Shown: positions 1 to 8,500 of the stretch, piece by piece
Layout of the letters: each line of letters opens with the position of its first letter
How positions within the stretch are numbered: the stretch's first letter is position 1
Assembly: GCF_042652085.1 (NCBI RefSeq)
Contig: NZ_JBHSJF010000003.1
Location: forward strand, 1 to 64,000
From: Flaviflagellibacter deserti
GTDB lineage: Bacteria > Pseudomonadota > Alphaproteobacteria > Rhizobiales > Methylopilaceae
Length of the DNA stretch: 64,000 nt
Direction: 5' to 3'
The notes under the pieces: generated by a model
Told to the model about the DNA's origin: nothing
The model's input: the letters and a program-made list of their open reading frames with translations, nothing else
Database searches by the model: none
Position numbers and translations under genes: made by a program

Positions 1-1249
1 CCTGCTGGACGATGCCGATCTGGCTCCGGAGCGATGAAAGCGTCATGTCGCGGATGTCGATGCCGTCGATCGAGATCGATCCCGCGGTCGGCTCGTAGAA
101 CCGCGGCAACAGCGAGCAGATCGTGGTCTTGCCGGCGCCGGACGGGCCGACGAAAGCGATCGTCTCGCCGGCCTTGATCGACAGCTCGATGTTGTTCAGC
201 ACGGTCCGGCCGTCGCCATAGCCGAAGCTGACGCCGGAGAAGCGGATGTCGCCCGTGAGGCCGGAGACGGCGCGGGCATTGGGCCGGTCGGCGATGTCGG
301 GCCTGGTCGCCAACAGGTCGAGATAGGAGCGGAAGCCGGCGACGCCCTTGGGATAGATCTCCAAGACCGCATTGATCTTCTCGATCGGCCGGAAGAACAC
401 CGTCACCAGCAACAGGAACGAGATGAAGCCGCCCTGCGTCAGCTCGCCCTGGATGACGAACCAGGTGCCGGCGACCATGACGATGACCTGGACCAGCCGC
501 ATGCCGAGATAGCTGAGCGAGGTCGAGGCGGCCATCAGCCGGTAGGCGTTGAGCTTGGTCTCTCGGTAGCGGGCATTGTCCTGCGCGAACAAAGCCCGCT
601 CATGGTCCTCGTTGGCGAAGGCCTGGACGACGCGGATGCCGCCGACATTCTCCTCGATGCGGGCGTTGAAGGCGCCGACGCTCCTGAACAGCGCCCGGAA
701 GTTCTGCGTCATCCGATTGCCGTAGCGGCTGGTCAGCACCGCGGCGATCGGCACGATCAGCCCGGTGATCAGCGCCAGTTCGAGGTTGACGCTCGCCATC
801 AGCACGAAGGCGCCGATGAAGGTCATCACCGCGATGAAGACGTCCTCCGGCCCGTGATGGGCGACCTCGCCGACCTCCTCCAGGTCCTTGGTGACGCGGG
901 CGACCAGATGGCCGGTCTTCTGGTTGTCGAAGAACGAGAACGACAGCTTCTGCAGATGGTCGAAGCTCTTCCTGCGCATCTCGGTCTCGATGTTGATGCC
1001 GAGCATGTGACCCCAATAGGTCACCACCACCATCAGCCCGGTATTGATCACATAGATGACCAGAAGGCCGACCGCGGCGATGAGGATCAGCGTCCAGTCG
1101 CGGTTCGGCAGCAGCTCGTCGACGAACAGCTTCACCGCCATCGGGAAGCCGAGCTCAAGCAGCCCCGACAGCACCGCGCAGCCGAAATCGAGCACGAACA
1201 GGCCCCGGTACGGAGCGTAATACGAAGCGAACTGGCGGATCAGGGTCAT
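1..1249 (-). CDS. ABC exporter, fused permease and ATPase (MsbA-like), 3' end missing
   Basis: About 416 residues are visible from the ATG at 1249 and the frame runs off the left edge, so the C-terminus is missing. An N-terminal ABC transmembrane region (roughly residues 15-305, including the typical stretch FSFFDNQKTGHL near residue 100) is followed by the start of the nucleotide-binding domain. The Walker A motif GPSGAGKTT is at about residue 373. This is the half-size exporter architecture of the MsbA/lipid or multidrug exporters, which work as homodimers in the inner membrane. The signature and Walker B motifs lie outside the window, so substrate and completeness cannot be judged. The start is not well supported: no clear Shine-Dalgarno precedes it, and the terminator of the upstream chemoreceptor gene ends only about 20 bases before it. 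Confidence 0.85.
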   Translation of the reverse strand, partial: MTLIRQFASYYAPYRGLFVLDFGCAVLSGLLELGFPMAVKLFVDELLPNRDWTLILIAAVGLLVIYVINTGLMVVVTYWGHMLGINIETEMRRKSFDHLQKLSFSFFDNQKTGHLVARVTKDLEEVGEVAHHGPEDVFIAVMTFIGAFVLMASVNLELALITGLIVPIAAVLTSRYGNRMTQNFRALFRSVGAFNARIEENVGGIRVVQAFANEDHERALFAQDNARYRETKLNAYRLMAASTSLSYLGMRLVQVIVMVAGTWFVIQGELTQGGFISFLLLVTVFFRPIEKINAVLEIYPKGVAGFRSYLDLLATRPDIADRPNARAVSGLTGDIRFSGVSFGYGDGRTVLNNIELSIKAGETIAFVGPSGAGKTTICSLLPRFYEPTAGSISIDGIDIRDMTLSSLRSQIGIVQQ

Positions 1250-1269
1250 GAGAGCTGGGGCTGCGGCGC

Positions 1270-1302
1270 AAAAAAGGAAGACGCCGTCTCTGCGGCGTCT
1301 TC
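1270..1302 (-). terminator. Intrinsic terminator of the chemoreceptor gene
   Basis: A perfect 10-bp stem (GAAGACGCCG pairing with CGGCGTCTTC, 1277-1286 and 1293-1302) with a 6-base loop. On the minus strand it is followed by a run of six T (plus-strand A at 1270-1275). It lies 33 bases past the stop codon of the minus-strand chemoreceptor gene. Confidence 0.85.
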
Positions 1303-1334
1303 TAAACCCCCGGGGGTCGGTCGGCAACGCGCCG

Positions 1335-3023
1335 TTAGGCGGCCCTGAGGCGTCCGATGAACGAGCCGACCTGGCTGCGCAGCCCGTCGGCCTGCCTGGC
1401 GAGGTCGACCGCCGCATCGACGATCTCCGCCGAGACGCGGCTCGTATCGCCCGCCGCCTGCGTCACACCGACGATGTTCGACGACACTTCCTGGGTGCCG
1501 CTCGACGCCTCGGCGATGTTGCGGGCGATCTCGGTGGTGGCGGCGCCCTGCTGCTCGATCGCGGCGGCGATGGCGGTCGAGATGTGGTCGATGTTCTTGA
1601 TCGTGCCGCTGATCGTCGAGATCGCCGAGACGACCTCGGTGGTCGAGGACTGAACGGCCTGGATCTGTGCGTTGATCTCCTCGGTTGCCTTCGAGGCTTC
1701 GGCCGCGAGCTGCTTCACTTCCTGGGCGACGACCGCGAAACCGCGACCCGCCTCGCCGGCGCGGGCGGCCTCGATCGTGGCGTTGAGCGCCAAGAGGTTC
1801 GTCTGCTCCGAGACGTCGCGGATCAGGTTCAGCACTTCGCCGATACGCTGAGTGGCGGTGGTCAGCGTCTGGACGATCGCGACCGTCGACGTGGCCTGGT
1901 CGGTCGCGCTCGACGTGGCGCGGGCGGCGGAGGTCACCTGCTCGGCGATCTCGCGGATCGAGGTGGTCAGCTCCTCGGCCGCGCTGGCGACGGTCTGCAC
2001 ATTGTTCGTGGCCTGCTCGGCGGCTGCCGCGACGGCGGTCGACTGATGCGTCGTCTCTTCGGCGGCGGAGCTCATCGAGGCCGCGTTCTTCTCAAGGTGC
2101 TCGGCGGCGCTGGAGACGGCGTTGACGATGCCCAGCACCTCCGCCTCGAAAGCGTCGGCGATCTGCATCAGCGCGGCGCGCTGTTCGGCGTCGGCGCGTT
2201 CCTTCTGCGCCTTCTGTTCCTGTTCGAGCGCACCGACCGCGAGGGCGTTCTGCTTGAACACCTCGACGGCGGCGGCCATGGCGCCGATCTCGTCCTTGCG
2301 ACCGACGGCCGGCACCTCGACTGAAGTGTCGCCGCCCGCGAGCGCGGACATCGCGTTCGTCATCTTGCCGAGCGGGGCGATGACCGAGCGGCCGGTCAGG
2401 AAGTTCATGCCGAGCGAAATGACCACGCCCGCGACGAGCGCCGCGATCATGATGTTGATCGCTTGCGCCGCGAGCGCGGCATCCTTGGCGGTCTGCTCGG
2501 CGAGGACCGTTTCCATGGTCTCGGACGCCTTCTCCATCGCGGTTTCGAGCTGACCGAAGATGTTCAGGAATGCGGGGAGCTTGCCTTCGGCTGCGGCCGG
2601 GTCGTCCACGCCGAGCTGGGCGACGTAGGTGGCCGTCGAGGCATAGGAATCGAGGGGCGACTTGACCTGGTCGAGTTCAGCCTTGATGGCGGGAGGAAGG
2701 TCGAGGGCAAGGTTGGCGGCGACGCTCTCCTTGAAGGTCTGGATATGCTCCGCGACCTCCTTCATGACGTCGGCCTTGTCGGCCTTCGATCCGGATTTGC
2801 CGGCACGCAACGCCGAGAGCACGTCGGCGCGAAGCGCGTCGTGCATCATATCGGCGGCCATGTGATTGCGGATCGCCTGCGAGGCGATCTCACCCTTCTT
2901 CAAGGCGACCAGGAGCTGGTCGACGGTCCAGATGCCGACGATGGCTACGATAGCGGTCAGTACGGCCGCAGCGACGCCATTGAGAAGGAACTTGCCCTTC
3001 AACCCGCGAAATAATGCCAACAT
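1335..3023 (-). CDS. Methyl-accepting chemotaxis protein
   Basis: 562 aa. Transmembrane helix 1 is at about 13-35, a periplasmic helical sensor region at 36-185, transmembrane helix 2 at about 187-210, HAMP at about 210-265, and the cytoplasmic MCP signalling helix bundle at about 300-555. The highly conserved hairpin tip is recognisable (SEQTNLLALNATIEAARAGE). The protein should sit in the inner membrane, bind a ligand or partner with its four-helix-type periplasmic domain and signal to CheA/CheW. No C-terminal NWETF-type CheR/CheB tether is seen; it ends in SFIGRLRAA. The start at 3023 has a good ribosome site (GGGGAAAC, about 5 bases away). It is monocistronic with its own terminator. The ligand cannot be predicted. 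Confidence 0.95.
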   Translation of the reverse strand: MLALFRGLKGKFLLNGVAAAVLTAIVAIVGIWTVDQLLVALKKGEIASQAIRNHMAADMMHDALRADVLSALRAGKSGSKADKADVMKEVAEHIQTFKESVAANLALDLPPAIKAELDQVKSPLDSYASTATYVAQLGVDDPAAAEGKLPAFLNIFGQLETAMEKASETMETVLAEQTAKDAALAAQAINIMIAALVAGVVISLGMNFLTGRSVIAPLGKMTNAMSALAGGDTSVEVPAVGRKDEIGAMAAAVEVFKQNALAVGALEQEQKAQKERADAEQRAALMQIADAFEAEVLGIVNAVSSAAEHLEKNAASMSSAAEETTHQSTAVAAAAEQATNNVQTVASAAEELTTSIREIAEQVTSAARATSSATDQATSTVAIVQTLTTATQRIGEVLNLIRDVSEQTNLLALNATIEAARAGEAGRGFAVVAQEVKQLAAEASKATEEINAQIQAVQSSTTEVVSAISTISGTIKNIDHISTAIAAAIEQQGAATTEIARNIAEASSGTQEVSSNIVGVTQAAGDTSRVSAEIVDAAVDLARQADGLRSQVGSFIGRLRAA

Positions 3024-3185
3024 GTTAGTTTCCCCGGAAGCTCCATTTTGCGGAGCGTTAGCCCGGCGTTAGGCTTAACGGAGAGTGGTTAAAACATCCG
3101 TATTTCCCCCCATATCCTTGAACCATCCTCATCTCTGTGCAGACAAAGCTTTCAAGTCGGATTTTGCTTGCGGGGACTTGGTTTA

Positions 3186-3959
3186 ATGAAATCGGAGAGG
3201 GTGCTGATCGTCGCCGGTGCGATTTTTTCTTTTGCCTGCGCCGTAAATTTTTCTTGGGCACAGGAGGCTGAGATTCCGCCGGTCCAGTATCCCGTCCTGC
3301 CGGCGCAATCCGCCGACGCGAACGGCTTCGTGCCTGAGGGCTGGCTGATCGACACCAGGTCGGAAGGCGACCTCAACAAGGACGGCCTCGCCGACCTGCT
3401 TCTCGTCCTTCGCGACAACGATCCGACGAACGTGCTGAAGAACGACAGCTTCGGGCCGCCTGAGCTGAACACCAATCCGCGCATGATCGCGGTGGCGTTC
3501 GCGGGTGGCGAGGGCAAGCCCTACTTGCTTGTCCTGCAGAACCACACGCTCATTCCCCGCCACGAGCAGTCCACGCTCGACGATGCGTTCGACAACACGA
3601 CGGCGCCGACGATCGCGCGCGGCGCATTCTCGATCTCGCTCGGCCTGTTCGCGAATGCAGGCGGCTGGGACATGAGTAATGCGACGCTCACCTTCCGCTA
3701 TCAGAACGGCCGGTTCGAGCTGATCGGCTTCGAGGAGAGTACCGTAAGGCGCAACACTGGTGCGATGACCACTACGAGCGCCAATTTCTCGACCGGCAAG
3801 GTGCGGCTCGACACCGGCAATATCGAGAACGACAAGACCAGGACCGTCTGGAAAACGCTTCCGAGAAAGGCGCTCCTGTCGATCGACGAAGTCGGCAACG
3901 GGCTCGACTATTACCCGCTGCCGCAACGCCCCAAGGGCGTGGACGCCGATCCGGGCTAG
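3186..3959 (+). CDS. Exported hypothetical protein with a D-x-N-x-D-G motif
   Basis: 257 aa. Starts at the ATG at 3186 rather than an upstream in-frame TTG at 3168, because GGGGA lies just before it and the product then begins with a clean Sec signal peptide (hydrophobic residues 5-22, cleavage after FSWAQ). Residues near 60 read DLNKDGLADLLLV, similar to the calcium-binding loops of VCBS/FG-GAP repeats. The rest is beta-rich with no catalytic motif I recognise. It probably acts in the periplasm. It converges with the response regulator gene, and the two stop codons overlap by four bases. Function unknown. Confidence 0.75.
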   Translation: MKSERVLIVAGAIFSFACAVNFSWAQEAEIPPVQYPVLPAQSADANGFVPEGWLIDTRSEGDLNKDGLADLLLVLRDNDPTNVLKNDSFGPPELNTNPRMIAVAFAGGEGKPYLLVLQNHTLIPRHEQSTLDDAFDNTTAPTIARGAFSISLGLFANAGGWDMSNATLTFRYQNGRFELIGFEESTVRRNTGAMTTTSANFSTGKVRLDTGNIENDKTRTVWKTLPRKALLSIDEVGNGLDYYPLPQRPKGVDADPG

Positions 3960-4882
3960 TCGATCTGGTCCTGCGTCAGGGTCCTGACCGCGATCGCGGC
4001 GGCAGAGGCGCGGTTCTCGACGCCGAGCTTCGAATAGATCTGCTCGAGGTGCTTGTTCACGGTGCGCGGACTGAGGCCGAGGATCTCGGCGACGTCCTTG
4101 TTCGACTTGCCGCGGCCGACCCAGACCAGTACTTCAGCCTCGCGGGCGGTGAGGCCCAGCCGCTCCTTCAAAGTCGTCTCCGGCAGAACGAAGCTCTCCT
4201 CGGCGACACGCAGCATGAACTGGTCCGGACCGGTCCGGGCGAGGAACGAGATCTGCAGGCGGCGGCCCTCGATATCGGCGCTGATCTGCGCCGGCGCGCT
4301 CGCCGAGCGGGTCGCCTGCCCGATCCAGACGCGGACGGCGAGAGGCAGCGCCTGCTGGCTGGACCGCCCCAGCGCGGCTGAGCCGAGCAGACGACGCGCC
4401 TGCGGCGTCGCCCACAGCAGCTCGCCGCCCGCGCTGACCGCGAGCAGGAAGCGGCCGGTCACGTCGAGCGCGACGCGGGCGCTCTGCGCGGCGCGGGCAT
4501 TGGCCAGGTGCACGCGGATGCGGGCGAGAAGCTCGTCCGGAACCACCGGCTTGGTGATGTAGTCGACGCCGCCCGCCTCCAGTCCGCGAACGATGTGCTC
4601 GGTTTCGGTCAGGCCGGTCATGAACACGACCGGAACGTGCGACAGCGTCTCGCTCTGCTTCAATAGGCGGGTGGTCTCGAAGCCGTCCTTCCCCGGCATC
4701 ACCGCGTCCATCAGGATGATGTCGGGCGTCACCTGCTCGACCAGTTTCAGGGCCGAATCGCCGTCGACCGCGACTAGGACGGTCATGCCGGCCTCGTCCA
4801 GCACGTTTGTCAGCATGCCGAGATTGTCCGCCGAATCCTCGACGACCAGAACGATGTCGCGGGGATGGCTCGTGTCACTCAC
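3956..4882 (-). CDS. Response regulator, REC and LuxR-type helix-turn-helix
   Basis: 308 aa. The receiver domain is at residues 8-128, with acidic pocket Glu15-Asp16, phospho-acceptor Asp59 (ILMDAVMPG) and Lys111 (TKP). A PAS-like middle segment (about 130-215) follows. The C-terminal LuxR/FixJ-type helix-turn-helix (about 243-298, LTAREAEVL and SPRTVNKHLEQIYSKL) binds DNA. The chosen start is a GTG at 4882 that overlaps the stop of the upstream sensor kinase (GTGAGTGA), so the two are translationally coupled and almost certainly a cognate pair. Longer in-frame starts lie inside the kinase gene and give low-complexity sequence, so they were discarded. The likely target is the divergent urt/fmd operon. 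Confidence 0.92.
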   Translation of the reverse strand: MSDTSHPRDIVLVVEDSADNLGMLTNVLDEAGMTVLVAVDGDSALKLVEQVTPDIILMDAVMPGKDGFETTRLLKQSETLSHVPVVFMTGLTETEHIVRGLEAGGVDYITKPVVPDELLARIRVHLANARAAQSARVALDVTGRFLLAVSAGGELLWATPQARRLLGSAALGRSSQQALPLAVRVWIGQATRSASAPAQISADIEGRRLQISFLARTGPDQFMLRVAEESFVLPETTLKERLGLTAREAEVLVWVGRGKSNKDVAEILGLSPRTVNKHLEQIYSKLGVENRASAAAIAVRTLTQDQID

Positions 4883-7800
4883 CGGGGACGCTTTCGAGGG
4901 CTGACATGTAGCGGCGTAGGTCGAAGTTGCGGACGTGGGTGGCGAGATCGTCAACAAACGGCTTGCTCTCCGGATATGTCTCTTCGAGTTCGGCCAGTTT
5001 CGCCTCGATGCCGCGAATGTAGCCGATGCTGCCGAGACGCTTGAGTTCGTCGATGTCGCTGCGGCCGAGTGTGACGGTGTGGGCGTCCGCCCGACCCGTC
5101 GGCACCATGATCGGCTCGGCGCTCTCATGGATCCATTCGAGCTTCATCAGCGCGGCGATGCGGTCCTGCAGTTTCTGGATATCGACCGGCTTCGGGATGA
5201 AATCGTCGTGGTTATCGCCGGGAATCGCCTGGCGCTGCTCGGTGACGTTAGCCGAGACCATGATGATCGGCGCCTGCTTGTGGCCCGCCGCCCGCAGTCT
5301 CTCCGCGAGTTGCAGGCCGGTCATTCCGGGCATCGCGATGTCGAGGATGAAGAGGTCCGGATCGCAATCCTCGACCAGTGACAGGCAGGACGGACCGTCC
5401 GGTGCGGTCAGCAGCGTGAAGCCGATCGGCACCAGCACTTCGCGCATCAGGTCGCGATGGGCGACATCGTCGTCGGCGACGACGACGGTGCGGCGCGGAC
5501 CGAGATAGCCGGTGATCTTGCGGCGCGGACGGAGCTGCAGGCTCGGATTGTTCACGGCGGCCAGCAGCAGGCGGACGGTGAAGACCGTGCCCTTGCCGAC
5601 GATGCTTTTGACCGTGATCTCGCCGCCCATGATCTCCGACAGCAGGCGGGTGATGGTCAGGCCAAGGCCGATGCCGGGCGTGACTTCGGGATCGAGGCCA
5701 TGGCCGCGTTCGAACGGCGCGAAAACGCGTTCGATATCGGCCTCGGGAATGCCCGGCCCGGTGTCCGAAATCTCGAACTCGGCGACACCGCTGCGCATGC
5801 GCAGGGTCAGTGCGATCTCGCCCTGCTGGGTGAACTTGATCGCGTTCGACAGCAGGTTGATCAGGATCTGCCGAAGGCGCTTCTCGTCCGTCGAAATGAC
5901 CGGCGGAATCTGGTCGGGCCTGGTGAAGCGGAACTCCAGCCGCTTCGTCTGCGCCTGGAGGCGGAACATCTCGACGATCTGGTCGAGGAATTCCGGCAGC
6001 CGGACCTCGTCGCGGCTGAGCTGCAGTCGCCCGGATTCGATCCGGGAAATGTCGAGCAGGCCGTCGATCAAGCCAGACAGATGCTCCGCCGAACGCCGGA
6101 TCACGCGGACCCCACCTCGGCGATGCTGCGGCACCGCCTCGTCACGCTCCATGAGCTGCGCGTAGCCGAGAATCGCGTTCAGCGGCGTCCGGAGTTCGTG
6201 GCCGATGCCGATGACGTAGCGGCTCTTCGCCTGGTTCGCGGCTTCGGCGACGTCGCGCGCTTTCTGGAGCTGCGCGTCGGTTTCCTCGTGCGCCTCGATT
6301 TCGCGGAAGAGAAGGCGGGTCTGGCTCGCCGATTCCTCTTCGGCGACGCGGCGGCTCTCGTGCGCGAGGACGAACAGCCAGGAGGCAATGCCGCCGATGA
6401 TCGTCAGCGGGAAGAACACGGCCCAGAGCGTGTTGCCTATGATCAGCTTCTGGTCGGTTGCGTTGATCGTCGCCTGGAAATAGACGAGCGCGAGCACCGA
6501 GGCCATCACCCCGGTACTGAAGACGAACAGGCCGATGAAACGGCCGACACCGCTGTCGAGCTTGGCTGCGATCCTCGCCGGCATCAACATGTGGACGAGC
6601 GATGATATCTGCTCGTTCAGCCGGCCATGCGGCTTGCAGCCGTCGTGGCACCGCGCGTCGAGCGAACAGCAGAGCGAACAGATCGGTCCGCTATAGACCG
6701 GGCATGCGGCCATGTCCTGCTGCTCGAACGAATGTTCGCACACGCAGCACTGGATGGTCCTGCGGCCGCTCCAGTCGGCGCGGGGCTCGCGGGCGAGGTA
6801 ATAGCGGCCGCGCGTCGCGATCGCGATGACCGGACTCGCGACGAACGCCGTACCGAGCGCGATGAAGGGAGCAAGCGCCTGCGGCACCTCCCCGAACGTG
6901 CCGCCGAAAGCCACGAGCGCGACGACGCTCGCGAGCACCATTGAGCCGACGCCGACCGGGTTCACGTCGTAGAGATGCGCCCGCTTGAACTCGATGTGTT
7001 TGGGGCTGAGCCCCAGCGGCTTGTTGACGACGAGGTCCGCCACCAGCGCGCCCACCCAAGCGACGGCGACGACCGAATAGAGGCCGAGCGTCTGCTCCAG
7101 CGCCCGGTAGATGCCGAGCTCCATCAGGAGCAACGCGATCGCGACGTTGAAGACGAGCCAGACGACGCGGCCGGGATGGCTGTGGGTCAGCCGGGAGAAG
7201 AAGTTCGACCACGCGATCGAGCCGGCATAGGCGTTGGTCACGTTGATCTTGAGCTGCGACAGGACGACGAAAACGACCATCAGCAGCAGCGCGAGGTCGG
7301 GTGACGACGTCACGTATTTGAACGCGACGAGGTACATCTCCGTCGGCTGCGCGGCCTCCTCGAACTCGAAGCCCTGTGCGACGGCGAGCACCGCGAGGAA
7401 GGATCCGATCAGCATCTTGACGATGCCCGGCACCACCCAGCCGGCGCCGCCGGTGAACAGCGCGAGCCACCATTTCACATGCGTGCCTTTGCGGGCGCGC
7501 GGCAGGAAGCGCAGCACGTCGACCTGTTCGCCGATCTGCGCGATCAGCGAGAACACGACGCCCGATGCCGCTCCGAAGAGGACGAGATTGAACCCGCCGC
7601 CGTCCTCGTCCGGGAACTTCATCCACTCGCGAACGGCCTCCGGGTTTTTCCAGAAGATGAACAGAAACGGCAGGATATGCAGCGCGACCCAGATCGGCTG
7701 CGTCCAGACCTGAAACCGCGTGATCCAGGTGATGCCGTGCGTCACGATCGGGATGACCACGAGCGATGAGATGACATAGCCGAGGGGCAGCGGCAGGCCG

Positions 7801-8234
7801 AAGCACATCTGCAGCGCCGCCGCCATGATCGCGGCCTCGATGGCGAAGAAGATGAATGTGAAGCTCGCGTAGATCAGCGAGGTGATCGTCGAGCCGATAT
7901 AACCGAAGCCCGCGCCGCGGGTGAGCAGGTCGATGTCGACGCCGTACTTCGCCGCGTAATAGCTGATCGGCGCGCCGGTCAGGAAGATCAGCACGCTGAC
8001 GACGAGGATCGCGGCCACCGCATTGGTGAAGCCGTAGTTCAGCGTGATCGCGCCGCCGATGGCCTCGAGCGCTAGGAACGATATCGCGGCAAGGGCGGTA
8101 TGCCCGACGCGCAGCGCAGACCATGTGCGGGCGCGCTCCGCGGTGAAGCGTAGAGCGAAATCCTCAAGCGTCTGGTTGGCGACCCACTGATTGTATTGTC
8201 GCCGCACCCTGACGATGCGCTGGCGCCCCGACAT
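4875..8234 (-). CDS. Hybrid sensor histidine kinase with an NCS1-type permease as input domain
   Basis: 1119 aa. Residues 1 to about 490 form a polytopic membrane domain resembling the NCS1 (purine/cytosine permease) transporters. A cysteine-rich segment (about 495-535, with CCVC, CSLCC and further Cys/His) looks like a zinc or Fe-S site. Two more transmembrane helices follow, then a coiled coil, HisKA with phospho-His near 680 (GHELRTPLN), HATPase (NLLSNAIKF, DTGPGIP, GIGLGLT) and a receiver domain (about 915-1025, Asp near 962 in FILDIAMPG). A tail of about 95 residues ends the protein. The start at 8234 follows GGGGACGGG; upstream codons in frame are not protein-like. The architecture parallels CbrA-type kinases, where an SLC5 transporter domain feeds a kinase. 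The ligand may be an amide, urea or nucleobase; this is inferred from the divergent urt/fmd operon. Confidence 0.93.
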   Translation of the reverse strand: MSGRQRIVRVRRQYNQWVANQTLEDFALRFTAERARTWSALRVGHTALAAISFLALEAIGGAITLNYGFTNAVAAILVVSVLIFLTGAPISYYAAKYGVDIDLLTRGAGFGYIGSTITSLIYASFTFIFFAIEAAIMAAALQMCFGLPLPLGYVISSLVVIPIVTHGITWITRFQVWTQPIWVALHILPFLFIFWKNPEAVREWMKFPDEDGGGFNLVLFGAASGVVFSLIAQIGEQVDVLRFLPRARKGTHVKWWLALFTGGAGWVVPGIVKMLIGSFLAVLAVAQGFEFEEAAQPTEMYLVAFKYVTSSPDLALLLMVVFVVLSQLKINVTNAYAGSIAWSNFFSRLTHSHPGRVVWLVFNVAIALLLMELGIYRALEQTLGLYSVVAVAWVGALVADLVVNKPLGLSPKHIEFKRAHLYDVNPVGVGSMVLASVVALVAFGGTFGEVPQALAPFIALGTAFVASPVIAIATRGRYYLAREPRADWSGRRTIQCCVCEHSFEQQDMAACPVYSGPICSLCCSLDARCHDGCKPHGRLNEQISSLVHMLMPARIAAKLDSGVGRFIGLFVFSTGVMASVLALVYFQATINATDQKLIIGNTLWAVFFPLTIIGGIASWLFVLAHESRRVAEEESASQTRLLFREIEAHEETDAQLQKARDVAEAANQAKSRYVIGIGHELRTPLNAILGYAQLMERDEAVPQHRRGGVRVIRRSAEHLSGLIDGLLDISRIESGRLQLSRDEVRLPEFLDQIVEMFRLQAQTKRLEFRFTRPDQIPPVISTDEKRLRQILINLLSNAIKFTQQGEIALTLRMRSGVAEFEISDTGPGIPEADIERVFAPFERGHGLDPEVTPGIGLGLTITRLLSEIMGGEITVKSIVGKGTVFTVRLLLAAVNNPSLQLRPRRKITGYLGPRRTVVVADDDVAHRDLMREVLVPIGFTLLTAPDGPSCLSLVEDCDPDLFILDIAMPGMTGLQLAERLRAAGHKQAPIIMVSANVTEQRQAIPGDNHDDFIPKPVDIQKLQDRIAALMKLEWIHESAEPIMVPTGRADAHTVTLGRSDIDELKRLGSIGYIRGIEAKLAELEETYPESKPFVDDLATHVRNFDLRRYMSALESVPGE

Positions 8235-8328
8235 CCCGTCCCCGAAGTTCCCTGCCCCCGATCCTTGCGCCGCACTCTGCAAATTCCGTTCCGTACGCAA
8301 CCCAAGCCCCTCACGGCCACGACAAAAT

Positions 8329-8362
8329 GCGGGGTGGCGCCGCAGGTCCGGCGCCACCCCGC
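8329..8362 (-). terminator. Strong hairpin with T-rich flank in the leader of the sensor kinase gene
   Basis: A perfect 13-bp stem (GCGGGGTGGCGCC with GGCGCCACCCCGC) closes an 8-base loop. Read on the minus strand it is followed by CATTTTGTC, a short T-run. It therefore resembles an intrinsic terminator or attenuator about 95 bases upstream of the kinase start. The T-run is short, so it could instead be a leader structure or a block to transcription leaving the urt side. Confidence 0.4.
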
Positions 8363-8410
8363 TCCAACGGAGATGCATGTGAACTCTGGGCGTTAACCCC
8401 GTGCCGCGAC

Positions 8411-8428
8411 ATACGTTAAACGACGTAT
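8411..8428. promoter_or_regulatory. Inverted repeat, candidate operator for the LuxR-type regulator
   Basis: ATACGT, six bases, then ACGTAT: perfect arms. Read as TACGTTA-AA-CGACGTA it has the 7-2-7 spacing typical of NarL/FixJ-family operators. It lies 72 bases upstream of the first gene of the transporter operon. Confidence 0.45.
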
Positions 8429-8500
8429 ACCGGTGCTTGCAGAACCCGAACACCATTCCCCGCAATGAGGTCGGAGGCCTCGTTCACAGGGGGTACCTAT

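Larger units (their letters stand above)
8235..8500. promoter_or_regulatory. Divergent promoter region between sensor kinase and urt/fmd operon
   Basis: 266 bases between two divergent start codons. It holds a 13-bp perfect hairpin (8329-8362) and an 18-base inverted repeat (8411-8428), listed separately. No sigma-54 type -24/-12 pair (GG and GC ten bases apart in the right context) could be found. Confidence 0.6.

Noticed and set aside
1304..1317. CCCCCGGGGG palindrome next to the chemoreceptor terminator
   Set aside because: Short GC-only palindromes are expected by chance here, and the adjacent 10-bp stem with T-run explains termination.
3168..3185. Upstream TTG start for the exported hypothetical protein
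   Set aside because: Would place residues before the signal peptide and has no ribosome site, unlike the ATG at 3186.
5457..6605. Plus-strand frame of 382 codons opposite the permease-kinase
   Set aside because: Shadow frame with biased composition; the kinase catalytic motifs are on the other strand.
8235..8500. Guanidine (ykkC-type) riboswitch or sigma-54 promoter before urtA
   Set aside because: Only one hairpin is present and its loop lacks the ACGR tetraloop of mini-ykkC; no GG/GC pair at -24/-12 spacing was found.
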